DNA from: Polyangium sp. 6x1
GTDB lineage: Bacteria; Myxococcota_A; Polyangia; Polyangiales; Polyangiaceae
Direction: 5' to 3'
Assembly (NCBI RefSeq): GCF_029946515.1
Contig: NZ_JARZHH010000034.1
Location: forward strand, 1-64,000
Length of the DNA: 64,000 nucleotides
The translations under genes and the position numbers were made by a program. Shown piece after piece: positions 17,236-25,930 of the stretch. The stretch's first letter is position 1; each line of letters begins with the position of its first letter. The notes under the pieces are model-generated. The model searched no databases. It saw only the letters and a program-made list of their open reading frames with translations, and was not told the origin of the DNA.

Positions 17236-18459
17236 ATGGCCAAAGTCCGCCCCTTCCGCGCCTTCCGCCCCCCGCCCTCCTTGGCCCCCGAGGTCGCGAG
17301 CCCGCCGTACGACGTCATCTCCACGGCCGAGGCGCGCAAGCTCGCGGAGGGCAACGCGGCGAGCTTCCTGCACGTCTCGCGGCCCGAGATCGACCTCCCC
17401 GAAGGCACGGACGAGCACGACGACGCGGTCTACGCCATGGGCGCGAAGAACCTGGCGACCCTCATCGCCGAGGGTGCGCTCGCCCAGGACCCCGAGCCGC
17501 ACCTCTACCTCTACGCGCAGACCATGGGCGACCACCGGCAGATCGGCGTCGTCGGCTGCGCGGCGGTCTCCGAGTACCTCGCGGACACGATCAAGAAGCA
17601 CGAGAAGACCCGGGCCGACAAGGAAGACGACCGCACGCGCCACATCGAAGAGCTCTCGGCGCACGACGAGCCCGTCTTCCTCACGTACCGCAAGGACCCG
17701 ACGATCGACGCGCTCGTCCGTGCGTCGACCGAGGCGCCGCCGATCTACGACTTCACCACGAAGGACGGCGTCGGCCATCGCTTCTGGGTGCTCGGCCGCG
17801 ACGCCACGCGCGCCCTCGAAGATCGCTTCGAGCAGATCGCGTGTCTCTACGTGGCCGACGGCCACCACCGCAGCGCTGCCGCGGCGCGCGTGCACCAGAC
17901 GTTCCGCGGCGACGGCCGCGAGCACGACGTCTTCCTCGCCGTCGTCTTCCCGCACGACCAGATGAAGATCATGCCGTACAACCGCGTCGTGCGGGACCTC
18001 GAAGGCCGCTCGCCCGAGGCGATCCTCGAGCGCCTCGCGTCCGTGATGCAGGTCGAGCCGCGCCCCGACGGCCTCGCCGCGACGCCGCCCGAGCCGCGCA
18101 CCTTCGGCGCTTACCTCGCGGGCAAGTGGTACCTCCTCCGCGCCCCGGAGGATTCTGCGCGCGCCGAGGATCCGGTCGCCTCGCTCGACTGCTCGATCGC
18201 GCAGGACCTCCTGCTCGGCCCGATCTTCGGCGTGAAGGACCCGCGCCGGGACAAACACGTCGACTTCGTGGGCGGCATCCGCGGCTACGGCGAGCTCGAG
18301 CGTCGGGTCGACGCGGGGGATTTCACCTTGGGCTTGCACCTCTACCCGACGCAGATCGAGCAGCTCTTCGCGGTGAGCGACGCGGGCCTGCTCATGCCGC
18401 CGAAGAGCACCTGGTTCGAGCCGAAGCTCAGGAGCGGGCTGTTCGTGCACACGTTCTGA
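17236..18459 (+). CDS. DUF1015 family protein
   Basis: 407 residues, full length for the family. Signature segments are at the N terminus (KVRPFRAFRPPP, ASPPYDVIS), in the middle (YVADGHHRSAAA with a His pair) and near residue 250 (MPYNRVVRDL). DUF1015 (COG4198) proteins are soluble and widespread; the conserved His/Arg/Asp set suggests an enzyme, and they often sit near serine biosynthesis genes, which are not seen here. Biochemical role not established to my knowledge. Confidence 0.9.
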   Translation: MAKVRPFRAFRPPPSLAPEVASPPYDVISTAEARKLAEGNAASFLHVSRPEIDLPEGTDEHDDAVYAMGAKNLATLIAEGALAQDPEPHLYLYAQTMGDHRQIGVVGCAAVSEYLADTIKKHEKTRADKEDDRTRHIEELSAHDEPVFLTYRKDPTIDALVRASTEAPPIYDFTTKDGVGHRFWVLGRDATRALEDRFEQIACLYVADGHHRSAAAARVHQTFRGDGREHDVFLAVVFPHDQMKIMPYNRVVRDLEGRSPEAILERLASVMQVEPRPDGLAATPPEPRTFGAYLAGKWYLLRAPEDSARAEDPVASLDCSIAQDLLLGPIFGVKDPRRDKHVDFVGGIRGYGELERRVDAGDFTLGLHLYPTQIEQLFAVSDAGLLMPPKSTWFEPKLRSGLFVHTF

Positions 18460-18517
18460 TGCGCCCGGCTGCTTGCCGAGTGGCCTTTTACGTGGAAACG
18501 AGACGCTGACCTCGCCG

Positions 18518-19105
18518 ATGCCCCTCACGCGCCGACAAGCCCTCGCCTCCGGCCTCGCCCTCCTCACGCTCGGCGGTGGCGGCTACATCTTCTGGGCGGC
18601 ATCTCGTTTCCCGCCGGACACCACGCCCGAGGGCGCCTACCTGCGGATTGCGTTCAACCTCTCGCAGGGCGACGCCCGCACCTGCTTCCATTACCTCGAA
18701 GACTCCGCGCAGCACGCCGCCTACAGCATTCGCGATTACCGCAAGAAGGCGAGCGAGCGCATCGCGCAATCCTACCCCGAGCCCGAGCGCACGCGGCTCG
18801 TCGACGCATACCGGACGCACGCGACGGCGGAGGACGGGGCGGACGTGTGGGTGGATCTCGCGACGAAAAAGGGATTCGTGACGCGGCTCCGGCGAGATTT
18901 GTCGGGAATGGCGAAGGTCGAAATCGTGGGCGAGCGGGCGACGGTGGAGACGGCGCGCGGAACGCGGTACGGGTTTCGGCGTCGCGAGAATGGGATCTGG
19001 GGGCTGACGCTGTTCACGGCGGATCTCGTGGCCGAGTCGGAGCGCGCGGCGCGGGATTGGGATATCGTCGATCGCGCGGCGAAGGATTACGAGCGGGGGC
19101 GGTAG
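18518..19105 (+). CDS. Exported or membrane-anchored hypothetical protein
   Basis: 195 residues from ATG 18518. The N terminus MPLTRRQALASGLALLTLGG is twin-arginine-like and would act as a Tat signal or an uncleaved anchor. The mature part is helical with a small C-terminal beta region (TVETARGTRYGFRRRENGIWGL), reminiscent of NTF2-like or lipoprotein-carrier modules, but no family can be named. The DNA is slightly lower in G+C towards its end. It converges on the immunity-like gene with 10 bases between the stops. Confidence 0.65.
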   Translation: MPLTRRQALASGLALLTLGGGGYIFWAASRFPPDTTPEGAYLRIAFNLSQGDARTCFHYLEDSAQHAAYSIRDYRKKASERIAQSYPEPERTRLVDAYRTHATAEDGADVWVDLATKKGFVTRLRRDLSGMAKVEIVGERATVETARGTRYGFRRRENGIWGLTLFTADLVAESERAARDWDIVDRAAKDYERGR

Positions 19106-19115
19106 GCAGGCCCCG

Positions 19116-20018
19116 TCATTCGTCCTCGACGACGCGAATGGGCAGCCACTTGAACCCGGTCACGCCTGCGTCCTTGAAGATGCGCCAGACCTTGGGGGTG
19201 ACGAGAAAATCGGGTTGCGAGAGCACGGCCGTCTTCAGATCGCCGTTCCACCGCGCGATACCGAAACGCTCCCACATCCGGTTGACGTCTTGCGCTCCGA
19301 CGAGATCTTGGGCGTGGTACGCGAGGCGCAAAGGTTCCTTGAGGGAGACGTTGAACTTGCTGCGCCCGCAGGCCTTGCACACCTTGCCCCGTTCGACGCC
19401 CGTCGAGCGTGAGGACATCGGGGGCAACGTGTGCGACGCCCACATCTGCCTCCATGACAGCTTGGTCTGCCGCATATCCTTCTGCCTTGCGTACACGCTC
19501 CGGAAGGAGAGGCCCGAGAGCCCGGCGTTCTCGAGTGTCTCGGCGAGCCGCTCGTCGACCAGGATCTCGCCATAACTGCCGACGGCGCGAAACTCCCCGA
19601 GCTTCGGCATGCTCTCCTGGCTCGTGCCATCGAGCACGTATGCGGAGGTTTGACGTATCCCCGCGCCACACGTCGGGCACGCCGTCGAGATGTCGAAGTC
19701 CGTGCCGAACCGAGGGCCTCCGAGGACCTCTACTTCCCACGTGCCGATCGCAATGATGAGGGGTGCCGCTTCGAACTCCTCGTCCGTGTATTCGTCCCAG
19801 CGATCCTCGAACCATTGGACCTTGTAGGCGAGGAGGAGCTGGAGCAGGAGGGGCAGGCGGGGATCGTTCGCGTCCAGTCGGACCTCGACGACGGGTCTCC
19901 GGATCGGCCATTCTTGTACCTCCGCCACGTCGGGTCCGCAGCCCGAGGGCGAAAGGACGGTCTGCTCCCCACCCGGGACATCGTTGCTATCGAAGTGCAA
20001 CAGAAACTTGGTTTTCAT
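19116..20018 (-). CDS. SitI6-like double-CXXCG immunity protein
   Basis: 300 residues with exactly two CXXCG motifs, C114-P-T-C-G and C214-K-A-C-G, about 100 residues apart, likely forming a split zinc ribbon. This matches the double-CXXCG paralogous family (TIGR02264) that in Myxococcus xanthus acts as immunity to SitA6 toxins. It has no signal peptide, so it acts in the cytoplasm, as expected for protection from a nuclease. It starts 30 bases after the stop of the toxin-like gene, the usual toxin-immunity order. Base composition is lower in G+C than the backbone. The family call is from motif and context, not a search. Confidence 0.75.
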   Translation of the reverse strand: MKTKFLLHFDSNDVPGGEQTVLSPSGCGPDVAEVQEWPIRRPVVEVRLDANDPRLPLLLQLLLAYKVQWFEDRWDEYTDEEFEAAPLIIAIGTWEVEVLGGPRFGTDFDISTACPTCGAGIRQTSAYVLDGTSQESMPKLGEFRAVGSYGEILVDERLAETLENAGLSGLSFRSVYARQKDMRQTKLSWRQMWASHTLPPMSSRSTGVERGKVCKACGRSKFNVSLKEPLRLAYHAQDLVGAQDVNRMWERFGIARWNGDLKTAVLSQPDFLVTPKVWRIFKDAGVTGFKWLPIRVVEDE

Positions 20019-20048
20019 CGGCTATGTCCTGCAGGGCTTCCGTTTGGA

Positions 20049-21383
20049 TCAGTCCAAGAAATAGTGCTCGATCGCCTTCAGCCAGTGCGGTTTCAATTTG
20101 TAGGACTTCTGGTATGCGTCCCAGAGCTTGGCCAGCTCGCGGGGAGGAATGCCTCTCGTAGCATCGCGTAGAGTGGCCGTAAACATACTGTGCTCCTCGC
20201 TCGAAAGGATGACCGACGGCCCATCCAGAGGGTCGAGACCGATGCCCTCCATCTTGGCCGTCTCGTAGATATGGTGCGCTTGCCACTTTCGCCCATGCTT
20301 CCCGGTGAAGTGCTGCATCACGCGATAGGGCCCGATCACCTCTGCCTTCGCGAGCGCCTGCGTCAGCTCCTCTCCAAACTCCTCCGCCAGGTACTTGGCG
20401 GCATCCTCCGACAGATCGCTCACGTCCTTGATGACGACCTTCTCGCCGCGTGCCAAGGCCTCCGACGTCGCCTTCATGAACCTGTTTCCGAGCGCCATCG
20501 CGACCGGCGAGAACATCACGGCTGCGGCCGCCGCCTGGAGCCTCGGGTCGTTTGGCCCGTCGGCATTCATCCCGCCGACGATCCCGTATTCCTTCCCGTC
20601 GGGCCGATGGAGGTCCTCGTTCATTTGCAGGTTGAAGATCGCCCCCGCGATCACCACCTGCTCCAGGACCGCCCCGGCCCGCGTCTTCTGCTTCCGCGTC
20701 GGGCAGCCCTCCTTCGTCTGCTCGCACGACGTGACGGTCAAGGGCTTCCGGTCTTCCGTCTCCACGAGCTGTGGGAGCGCGCCGCCTCGGTCCTGGAGCC
20801 CGTGCTCCTTGTCCGCCCACTTCGCCTCCCGTTGCGGCAGGATCGGTTCGCTCGACAAAACACCTTGTCGCGGCAAAACGGGATCTTGCCGCCTCGCCGG
20901 AGGCGGCGGGCCCTCCTTCGGCTGCGGGAGGCGATGCTTCTCGACGCGTTTCTCGACGCTGCCCTCGTCGCCCCCGCCTTTGCGTTCCTCGTCGCCGCCG
21001 CGCTTGCCGCCCCCTTTGCTCGCGCTCCCGTCCTCCGCTTTTTTCTCCTCTTTCGGCGCATCCTTCGCCGGCGCCGGTTTCGGTCGCGGCGGCGGTGGCG
21101 GGCATTTCAGCGTGTTGTACGGGATCGGCAAGACACGGACGCTCTCTGGCGGGGCATAAGGGTCGAAGGTGAACGTGGCGCGCCCTTCGACCTTCCGCGC
21201 GAACTCCGCTCGGCTGCGCGTGGTCCACACCGTCGCCGACCCCTCCTCATAGGCCCACTGGGTCAGGCCGGGCGGGACGTCCGGCGGCTTGACGCAGACG
21301 CGGAACTCCAGCGCATGCGCGGCCGAGGCGAAGAAGAGAAGCGGCAGCGGCAGCAGGAACGAGGTGAAGACGCCACGGCGCAT
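20049..21383 (-). CDS. SitA-like polymorphic toxin with HNH/AHH-type C terminus
   Basis: 444 residues from ATG 21383, which has GGAGG four bases upstream. Residues 1-24 are a cleavable Sec signal (LPLPLLFFASAAHA) without a lipobox Cys. After about 60 folded residues comes a long Pro/Lys/Glu/Gly-rich linker (about 85-210), then a conserved-looking helical region and a C-terminal toxin-like domain: HHI at 370-372 and a downstream His at 398 (SSEEH), the spacing of HNH/EndoVII-superfamily nucleases of the AHH/SitA6 type. An immunity-like gene follows. Sit toxins move between kin cells by outer-membrane exchange as lipoproteins; the lack of a lipobox here is odd. Confidence 0.7.
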   Translation of the reverse strand: MRRGVFTSFLLPLPLLFFASAAHALEFRVCVKPPDVPPGLTQWAYEEGSATVWTTRSRAEFARKVEGRATFTFDPYAPPESVRVLPIPYNTLKCPPPPPRPKPAPAKDAPKEEKKAEDGSASKGGGKRGGDEERKGGGDEGSVEKRVEKHRLPQPKEGPPPPARRQDPVLPRQGVLSSEPILPQREAKWADKEHGLQDRGGALPQLVETEDRKPLTVTSCEQTKEGCPTRKQKTRAGAVLEQVVIAGAIFNLQMNEDLHRPDGKEYGIVGGMNADGPNDPRLQAAAAAVMFSPVAMALGNRFMKATSEALARGEKVVIKDVSDLSEDAAKYLAEEFGEELTQALAKAEVIGPYRVMQHFTGKHGRKWQAHHIYETAKMEGIGLDPLDGPSVILSSEEHSMFTATLRDATRGIPPRELAKLWDAYQKSYKLKPHWLKAIEHYFLD

Positions 21384-21478
21384 GGGACCTCCGCGCCGAG
21401 GGTACCAGCCCTGCGAGCCCAACTGGAAGCTCCCTTGCCTTGTCGTGGTAGCCCATGATACCGTCCCAGCCATTCTCC

Positions 21479-22258
21479 ATGGCCTTCAAGAACCTCCAAA
21501 CCGAAGAAATGCTCCAGGTCTCCGCCACCTGGACCGACCCCGAATCCCCCGCCCGCGCGGCCATTCTCTCCATCCCCGACCTCTCCGCCAAGCTCCCTCG
21601 CATCGACGAGATTCATTCCATCCTCGCCACCGCCGCCCAGCCGTCCAAGAATCCGCGGCTCGACGAGATCAGCGCCGAGGAGGGCAAGATCGACCTCCGG
21701 CACGACGCCATCATTCGAGGTGTTCACGGCTATCTCACCTCCACCGCCGAGCTGCTCGGCGGCGAGGCCGGGGCCGATTTGATTCAGCTCCGCGACGTCC
21801 TCGTCCCCGACGGACTCCCCAGCATGCAAAAGACCTATCGCGCGCAGGCGGGCCAGGCACAGCAGCTCGCCGAGCGTCTGACGCCCGCAATCACATCGCG
21901 CACGAATACCATCTTCATCGGCCATGGGCCTGCGCAGAGGTTCCTGACGGAATACCTCCAGGAGTGGATTGCGCTCGGCAAGCATCTCGGCGAGCTCGAA
22001 GACGAAAAGGGCCGCCTCCTCGCCGAACAATCCGAGCTCGCCTCCGGATCGGCGCTCGTGAAGGCCCGCAATCGGTGGATTCGTGTCGCCAATTCCCTCG
22101 TCGCCGACGGCGAGCTCGCCGAGCTCGCACCCGCGACGGCGGCGCTGGTCTTCGGACCTCTCCGGGACGCCGAGAAGAAGGCCGACGCGCGAGCGCGGAG
22201 CGCGACCGCCGCCAAGCAAACCACGAGCGCGCCGGCGCAGACCCCCGAGGCACCCTGA
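21479..22258 (+). CDS. Paralogous hypothetical protein, copy 1
   Basis: 259 residues from ATG 21479 (an in-frame ATG lies 24 bases earlier). All helical, with no signal peptide and no known domain; it ends in a basic Ala/Lys/Arg tail. It is a paralogue of the protein at 51820-52605: the N termini align (LQTEEMLQVSATW with LQIGEMISVSAHW, then AILSIPDLSAKLPRIDEIH with VLLSIPETAPLVGRIEIVH), followed by a Asp-Xaa-Arg-His-Asp motif in both (DLRHD and DDRHD). It is divergent from the toxin gene, 95 bases away. Function unknown. Confidence 0.75.
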   Translation: MAFKNLQTEEMLQVSATWTDPESPARAAILSIPDLSAKLPRIDEIHSILATAAQPSKNPRLDEISAEEGKIDLRHDAIIRGVHGYLTSTAELLGGEAGADLIQLRDVLVPDGLPSMQKTYRAQAGQAQQLAERLTPAITSRTNTIFIGHGPAQRFLTEYLQEWIALGKHLGELEDEKGRLLAEQSELASGSALVKARNRWIRVANSLVADGELAELAPATAALVFGPLRDAEKKADARARSATAAKQTTSAPAQTPEAP

Positions 22259-22259
22259 C

Positions 22260-22433
22260 GAACCACGCGACCCGCCGGTCCGAGCCGCTCCCACGCCGCA
22301 CGAAACCACCCAAGAGCCGCGCCGAGCCGCCTTCCAGGTGGTTCGAAACCACCTGAAGCCCCCTCGGGACCGCCTCCTCGCGTGATTCGAACCACGCGGC
22401 AGCCAGTTCGATCCCCCTCCCGCGTGGTTCTGT
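22260..22433. repeat. Cluster of GTGGTT/AACCAC inverted motifs
   Basis: Five GTGGTT or AACCAC-type motifs lie in this intergenic stretch. One pair forms a near-perfect palindrome at about 22337-22358 (CAGGTGGTT-CG-AAACCACCTG). The others (GAACCACGCG, GAAACCACCC, GATTCGAACCACGCGG, CGCGTGGTTC) occur at 30-50 base spacing. They may be protein-binding sites in front of the GluQRS gene or a decayed repeat; the central hairpin could also end transcription of the upstream gene. Confidence 0.5.
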
Positions 22434-22449
22434 CACCATACCCGCCCCC

Positions 22450-23457
22450 ATGCCCGCCTACCGCGGCCGATTCGCCCCTTCCCCCACCGGCGCCCTTCAC
22501 CTCGGCAGCGCCGCCGCCGCCCTTTTCTGCGCCGCCGCCGCCAAACAAGCGGACGGCACCCTCGTCCTCCGCATGGAAGACATCGACCGCCCGCGCGTCG
22601 TCCCCGGCGCGGCCGAGGCCATCCTCGACGACCTCGCGTGGCTCGGCCTCCGCTGGGACGAATCCCCCGTCTATCCACGCTTGGGGGCTACGCTCGGACA
22701 AGCCGAGCTACGCCCCCAAACCCCCAACGGCCCCTTCGCGCCGTACGTGCAATCCGAGCGCCTCGCCCTTTACGAAGCCGCGATCGACGACCTCGCCGCG
22801 CGCGGGCTCGTTTACTACTGCGATTGCTCCCGCGCCGAGATCGCCCGCGTCGCCAGCGCGCCGCACGCCGGCGAGGAAGGGCCACGGTATCCCGGCACGT
22901 GCAGGCGCTTCGGCATGCAGAAGCGCGACTTCCGCCGCCCGCCCGCCGTTCGCCTCGCCGTGCCCGACGACGACCGCGCGATCGTCACCACGAACGATCG
23001 CGTCCTCGGCCCCTGCACCGAGCACGTCGGCGCGGTGACGGGCGACTTCGTCCTGCGTCGCGGCGACGGCGTCTTCGCGTATCAGCTCGCCGTCGTCGTC
23101 GACGACCTGCACATGCAGATCACCGACGTCGTGCGCGGCGGCGACCTGGCGAGCTCGTCCGCGCGACAGATCCTCCTCAGCAAACTTCTCCGCGGAGCAC
23201 CTCCAACGTTCGCCCACGTCCCCTTGCTCGTCGCCGATGACGGCAGCCGCCTCGCCAAGCGGGACAAGCTCATGGCGCTCCGTGATCATCGCGACGCCGG
23301 TCGCGACCCGCGCGCGCTCGTGCGCGCCATCGCCCGCGCGTACGGTCACGACCTCGGCGACGCCGAGGCGCCGCTCGAAGCCCTCGCCGCCTCGCTCGAT
23401 TGGTCTCGCTTGCCTCGCGAAGCGGTGCGCGTGTCGGCGATCGTCGCACACGTGTGA
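22450..23457 (+). CDS. gluQ: Glutamyl-Q tRNA(Asp) synthetase
   Basis: 335 residues. HIGH-type motif APSPTGALHLG (9-19), the DIDRPR segment and the KMSKS-like RLAKRDK identify a class I Glu-type synthetase fragment without the anticodon-binding domain. The zinc site of GluQRS is intact (C124-D-C126, Y147, C151). It ligates glutamate to queuosine at position 34 of tRNA-Asp. Residues about 77-93 (RLGATLGQAELRPQTPN), between DESPVYP and the YVQSER region, have no counterpart in the usual sequence and are encoded by a palindromic element, so the gene carries an in-frame insertion. All motifs are otherwise present, so it is probably functional. Confidence 0.93.
   Translation: MPAYRGRFAPSPTGALHLGSAAAALFCAAAAKQADGTLVLRMEDIDRPRVVPGAAEAILDDLAWLGLRWDESPVYPRLGATLGQAELRPQTPNGPFAPYVQSERLALYEAAIDDLAARGLVYYCDCSRAEIARVASAPHAGEEGPRYPGTCRRFGMQKRDFRRPPAVRLAVPDDDRAIVTTNDRVLGPCTEHVGAVTGDFVLRRGDGVFAYQLAVVVDDLHMQITDVVRGGDLASSSARQILLSKLLRGAPPTFAHVPLLVADDGSRLAKRDKLMALRDHRDAGRDPRALVRAIARAYGHDLGDAEAPLEALAASLDWSRLPREAVRVSAIVAHV
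22677..22725 (+). repeat. In-frame palindromic element, copy 2 (in GluQRS gene)
   Basis: About 48 bases nearly identical to 14218-14266. The core is an imperfect inverted repeat: GGGGGCTACGCTCGG pairs with CCGAGCTACGCCCCC across a short ACAAG-type centre, with a 3-base internal mismatch, and is followed by AAACCCCC. It adds about 16 codons to gluQ without a stop. Confidence 0.75.
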
Positions 23458-23515
23458 GCGACGTTTTGCGATGCGTCGCCCCGGCTCGCGTCGGCTGCGG
23501 TAGGATGGCTCGCCG

Positions 23516-24424
23516 ATGCACCGCGAGAGCTCCGCCACGTCCGATGCGCTCCTCGGAGCCGTCATCGACAAGCGCTTCCGCGTCATCCAGTACCTCGGCA
23601 GCGGAGGCGTCGGTCACGTCTACGTCGCCGAAGCGCTGCGCGGCGGACGCAACGGTCCTCGCGTCACGGTGAAGGTGCTGCGCCCCGAGCACCAGTCGAA
23701 CGACATGCTGCGCGCGCGCTTCCACCGCGAGGTCGCCGCCGCGACGCGCATCGTCGATCCGCGCGTCCTCCAGATCCACGACTGCGGCACCCTGCCGAAC
23801 GATCTGCCGTACTTCGTGGCCGAGCTTCTCGTCGGGCTCGACCTCGCCGACACGCTCTCCTACGCGCGCACGCTCACGCCCGCCCGCGCCACGCGCATCG
23901 CCGTCGACACCGCCTTCGCCCTCGCCGCCGCGCACACGTCCGGCGTCGTGCATCGCGACGTCAAACCGGAGAACATCTTCCTCGTGCACGCGCCGGACGG
24001 GCGCGAGCTCGTCAAGCTGCTCGACTTCGGCTTCGCGTGGATCGACGGCGATCCTGGAGGCGTCGGTTCCTTCCGCCTCACCACGCGGCGCTCGGCCGTC
24101 GGCACGCCCGAGTACATGCCGGCGGAGCAGGCCGCGGGCGACGTCGCGCAGCCGACCGCGGACATCTACGCGCTCGGTGTCGTGCTCTTCGAGATGCTCG
24201 CCGGCCGTCCGCCGTTCGTCGGTCCGGCCGCGGTGGTCGCCGAGAAACACGCCGTCGAGCGCCCGCCCCAGCTCCGCATGGTGAACGCCGCGCTCGAAGC
24301 CTCGACCGCGCTCGAAGCGGTGGTCGTTCGCGCGCTCGAGAAGGACCCGAGCCGCCGCTACGGCTCGGCCGCCGCCATGGCCGAGGCCCTGCGCGACACC
24401 CCCGAAGGTCGCTGTTTACGGTGA
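23516..24424 (+). CDS. Soluble Ser/Thr protein kinase (Hanks type)
   Basis: 302 residues, a bare kinase domain. Glycine loop GSGGVG (28-33), catalytic Lys53 (VTVKVL), HRDVKPEN at 146-153, DFG at 170-172 and a GTPEYMPAEQ activation segment are all present, so it should be active. There is no transmembrane helix, PASTA or other sensor; 12 residues follow the domain. It is cytoplasmic. It lies 58 bases after gluQ on the same strand. The partner is unknown. Polyangiales encode hundreds of such kinases. Confidence 0.9.
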   Translation: MHRESSATSDALLGAVIDKRFRVIQYLGSGGVGHVYVAEALRGGRNGPRVTVKVLRPEHQSNDMLRARFHREVAAATRIVDPRVLQIHDCGTLPNDLPYFVAELLVGLDLADTLSYARTLTPARATRIAVDTAFALAAAHTSGVVHRDVKPENIFLVHAPDGRELVKLLDFGFAWIDGDPGGVGSFRLTTRRSAVGTPEYMPAEQAAGDVAQPTADIYALGVVLFEMLAGRPPFVGPAAVVAEKHAVERPPQLRMVNAALEASTALEAVVVRALEKDPSRRYGSAAAMAEALRDTPEGRCLR

Positions 24425-24555
24425 GAATGCTAACTTGTCTGCGCTGGCCATTTGCCCCCGGGGCCGTCCCCTGCTAGACGCGGTGAATCCTCTCGAAGGG
24501 CGGCCCTGGTCGTGCGCAACGCTCGGGCGAGCCGAGCAAAACTCCCACGAGCCGC

Positions 24556-25875
24556 ATGGAAGCCATGGGGCGAACGACCCCCTCCCCTCTGAATCCCCTC
24601 CCTGATTACGCCGAGGCTGACCTCGAGCCGAGCTACACCATCGGCCCGGCTCCGCTCCCGCCGTCCGAGCCTGCGCGTCGTTACGACGTCTCTTTCGACG
24701 AGGCGCGCATCGACCCGGATGTGCAGAAGGTCCTTCGGCGCCTCACGCGGCACGGCCACGAGGCTTACCTCGTCGGCGGCTGCGTCCGCGACCTCTTGCT
24801 CGATCGGAGCCCCAAGGACTTCGACGTCGCGACGAGCGCGCGGCCCGAGGAGGTGCGCGAGCTCTTCCGCAACTCCCGCATCATCGGCCGACGCTTCCGC
24901 CTCGTGCACGTCCTCTTCCAGGGCGGCAAGGTCATCGAGGTCGCCACGTTCCGGCGCAACCCGAAGGACGACGGCGACGAGTCCGCCGAGCTGCTCATCC
25001 GCAGCGACAACGTCTTCGGCGTCGCCAGTGAAGACGCCATGCGGCGCGACTTCACCATGAACGCGCTGTTCTACGACATCGAGGCGCGCCAGATCCTCGA
25101 CTGGGTCGGCGGCATGGCCGACGTCGAGCGCCGCGTGGTGCACACGATCGGCGACCCCGAGACGCGCTTCCGCGAAGACCCGGTGCGCATCCTGCGCGCG
25201 CTCAAGTTCGCAGGCAGGCTCGGCTTCGCGATCACGCCCGACGTCTACGACGCGATCGTCTTCTGCCGCGAGTCGCTCGCGCTCGCCGCGCGCCCGCGTC
25301 TGTCGGAGGAGATCCTGCGTCTCTTGCGCGGCGGTCAGGCGCGCCGGACGATCTACCTCGCGTGGGAGACGGGCGTGCTCGACGTGCTCCTGCCCGAGCT
25401 CTCCTCGCTGCTCTACGACGAGGATCGCGAGGACGGGCCGGGTGTTCGGCAGTGGCGCTTGCTCGAGTACATCGATCGGCGCACCAACGAGGAAGGCCCG
25501 CTCGACGACACCGTCCTCTGGACCTTGCTCCTGCTCGAACCGCTCAAGGAAGCGTGCGACGGCGCGCGCGACCGAGGCGCCGCCGTGGCCGATTTCCTCG
25601 AACCGCTCATCGAGCGGCTCGCGCTCTCGCGCAGGTACGCCGACGGCATCCGCCGCATCATCGGCGTCATGCCGCGCCTCTCCGCCGGCCGCGCCGGTCG
25701 TTTCGCCCGCACCGAGCTCTTCCAGGCGGCCCTGGACGTCGCGTTCGCCGACCTCACCGCGCGCGGCGAGCCCACGGCCACGCTCGAGCGGTTCCGCGGC
25801 TCGGCCCCCTCGACGTCGCTGCCGCACCACCACCATCGCGAGCGGCCGCATCCGTCGCATCGCGGTCGGCGGTAA
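24556..25875 (+). CDS. pcnB: Poly(A) polymerase-type nucleotidyltransferase
   Basis: 439 residues. Class II nucleotidyltransferase signatures: LVGGCVRDLLLDRSPKDFDVAT, with the catalytic Asp pair, then NSRIIGRRFRLVHV, the RRFRLVH form typical of poly(A) polymerase rather than CCA-adding enzymes, and MRRDFTMNALFYD followed by the DPVRILRALKFAGRLGF neck. The C-terminal part is Arg/His-rich (HHHHRERPHPSHRGRR), like the basic tail of PcnB that binds RNA. It adds A tails to the 3' ends of RNA and so promotes decay. PcnB is preferred over a CCA enzyme because of the RRFRLVH motif. Confidence 0.88.
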   Translation: MEAMGRTTPSPLNPLPDYAEADLEPSYTIGPAPLPPSEPARRYDVSFDEARIDPDVQKVLRRLTRHGHEAYLVGGCVRDLLLDRSPKDFDVATSARPEEVRELFRNSRIIGRRFRLVHVLFQGGKVIEVATFRRNPKDDGDESAELLIRSDNVFGVASEDAMRRDFTMNALFYDIEARQILDWVGGMADVERRVVHTIGDPETRFREDPVRILRALKFAGRLGFAITPDVYDAIVFCRESLALAARPRLSEEILRLLRGGQARRTIYLAWETGVLDVLLPELSSLLYDEDREDGPGVRQWRLLEYIDRRTNEEGPLDDTVLWTLLLLEPLKEACDGARDRGAAVADFLEPLIERLALSRRYADGIRRIIGVMPRLSAGRAGRFARTELFQAALDVAFADLTARGEPTATLERFRGSAPSTSLPHHHHRERPHPSHRGRR

Positions 25876-25888
25876 GACGACACCCTCA

Positions 25889-25912
25889 CCCCTCTCCCTC
25901 GCGGGAGAGGGG
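25889..25912. terminator. Perfect GC hairpin between pcnB and the next gene
   Basis: CCCCTCTCCC, loop TCGC, GGGAGAGGGG: ten base pairs with no mismatch, 14 bases after the pcnB stop. No T-run follows on either strand. This sequence type is a common REP-like element in high-GC bacteria; it could stabilise the pcnB mRNA end or attenuate readthrough. Confidence 0.5.
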
Positions 25913-25930
25913 AGAAGATGCGGAGGATCC

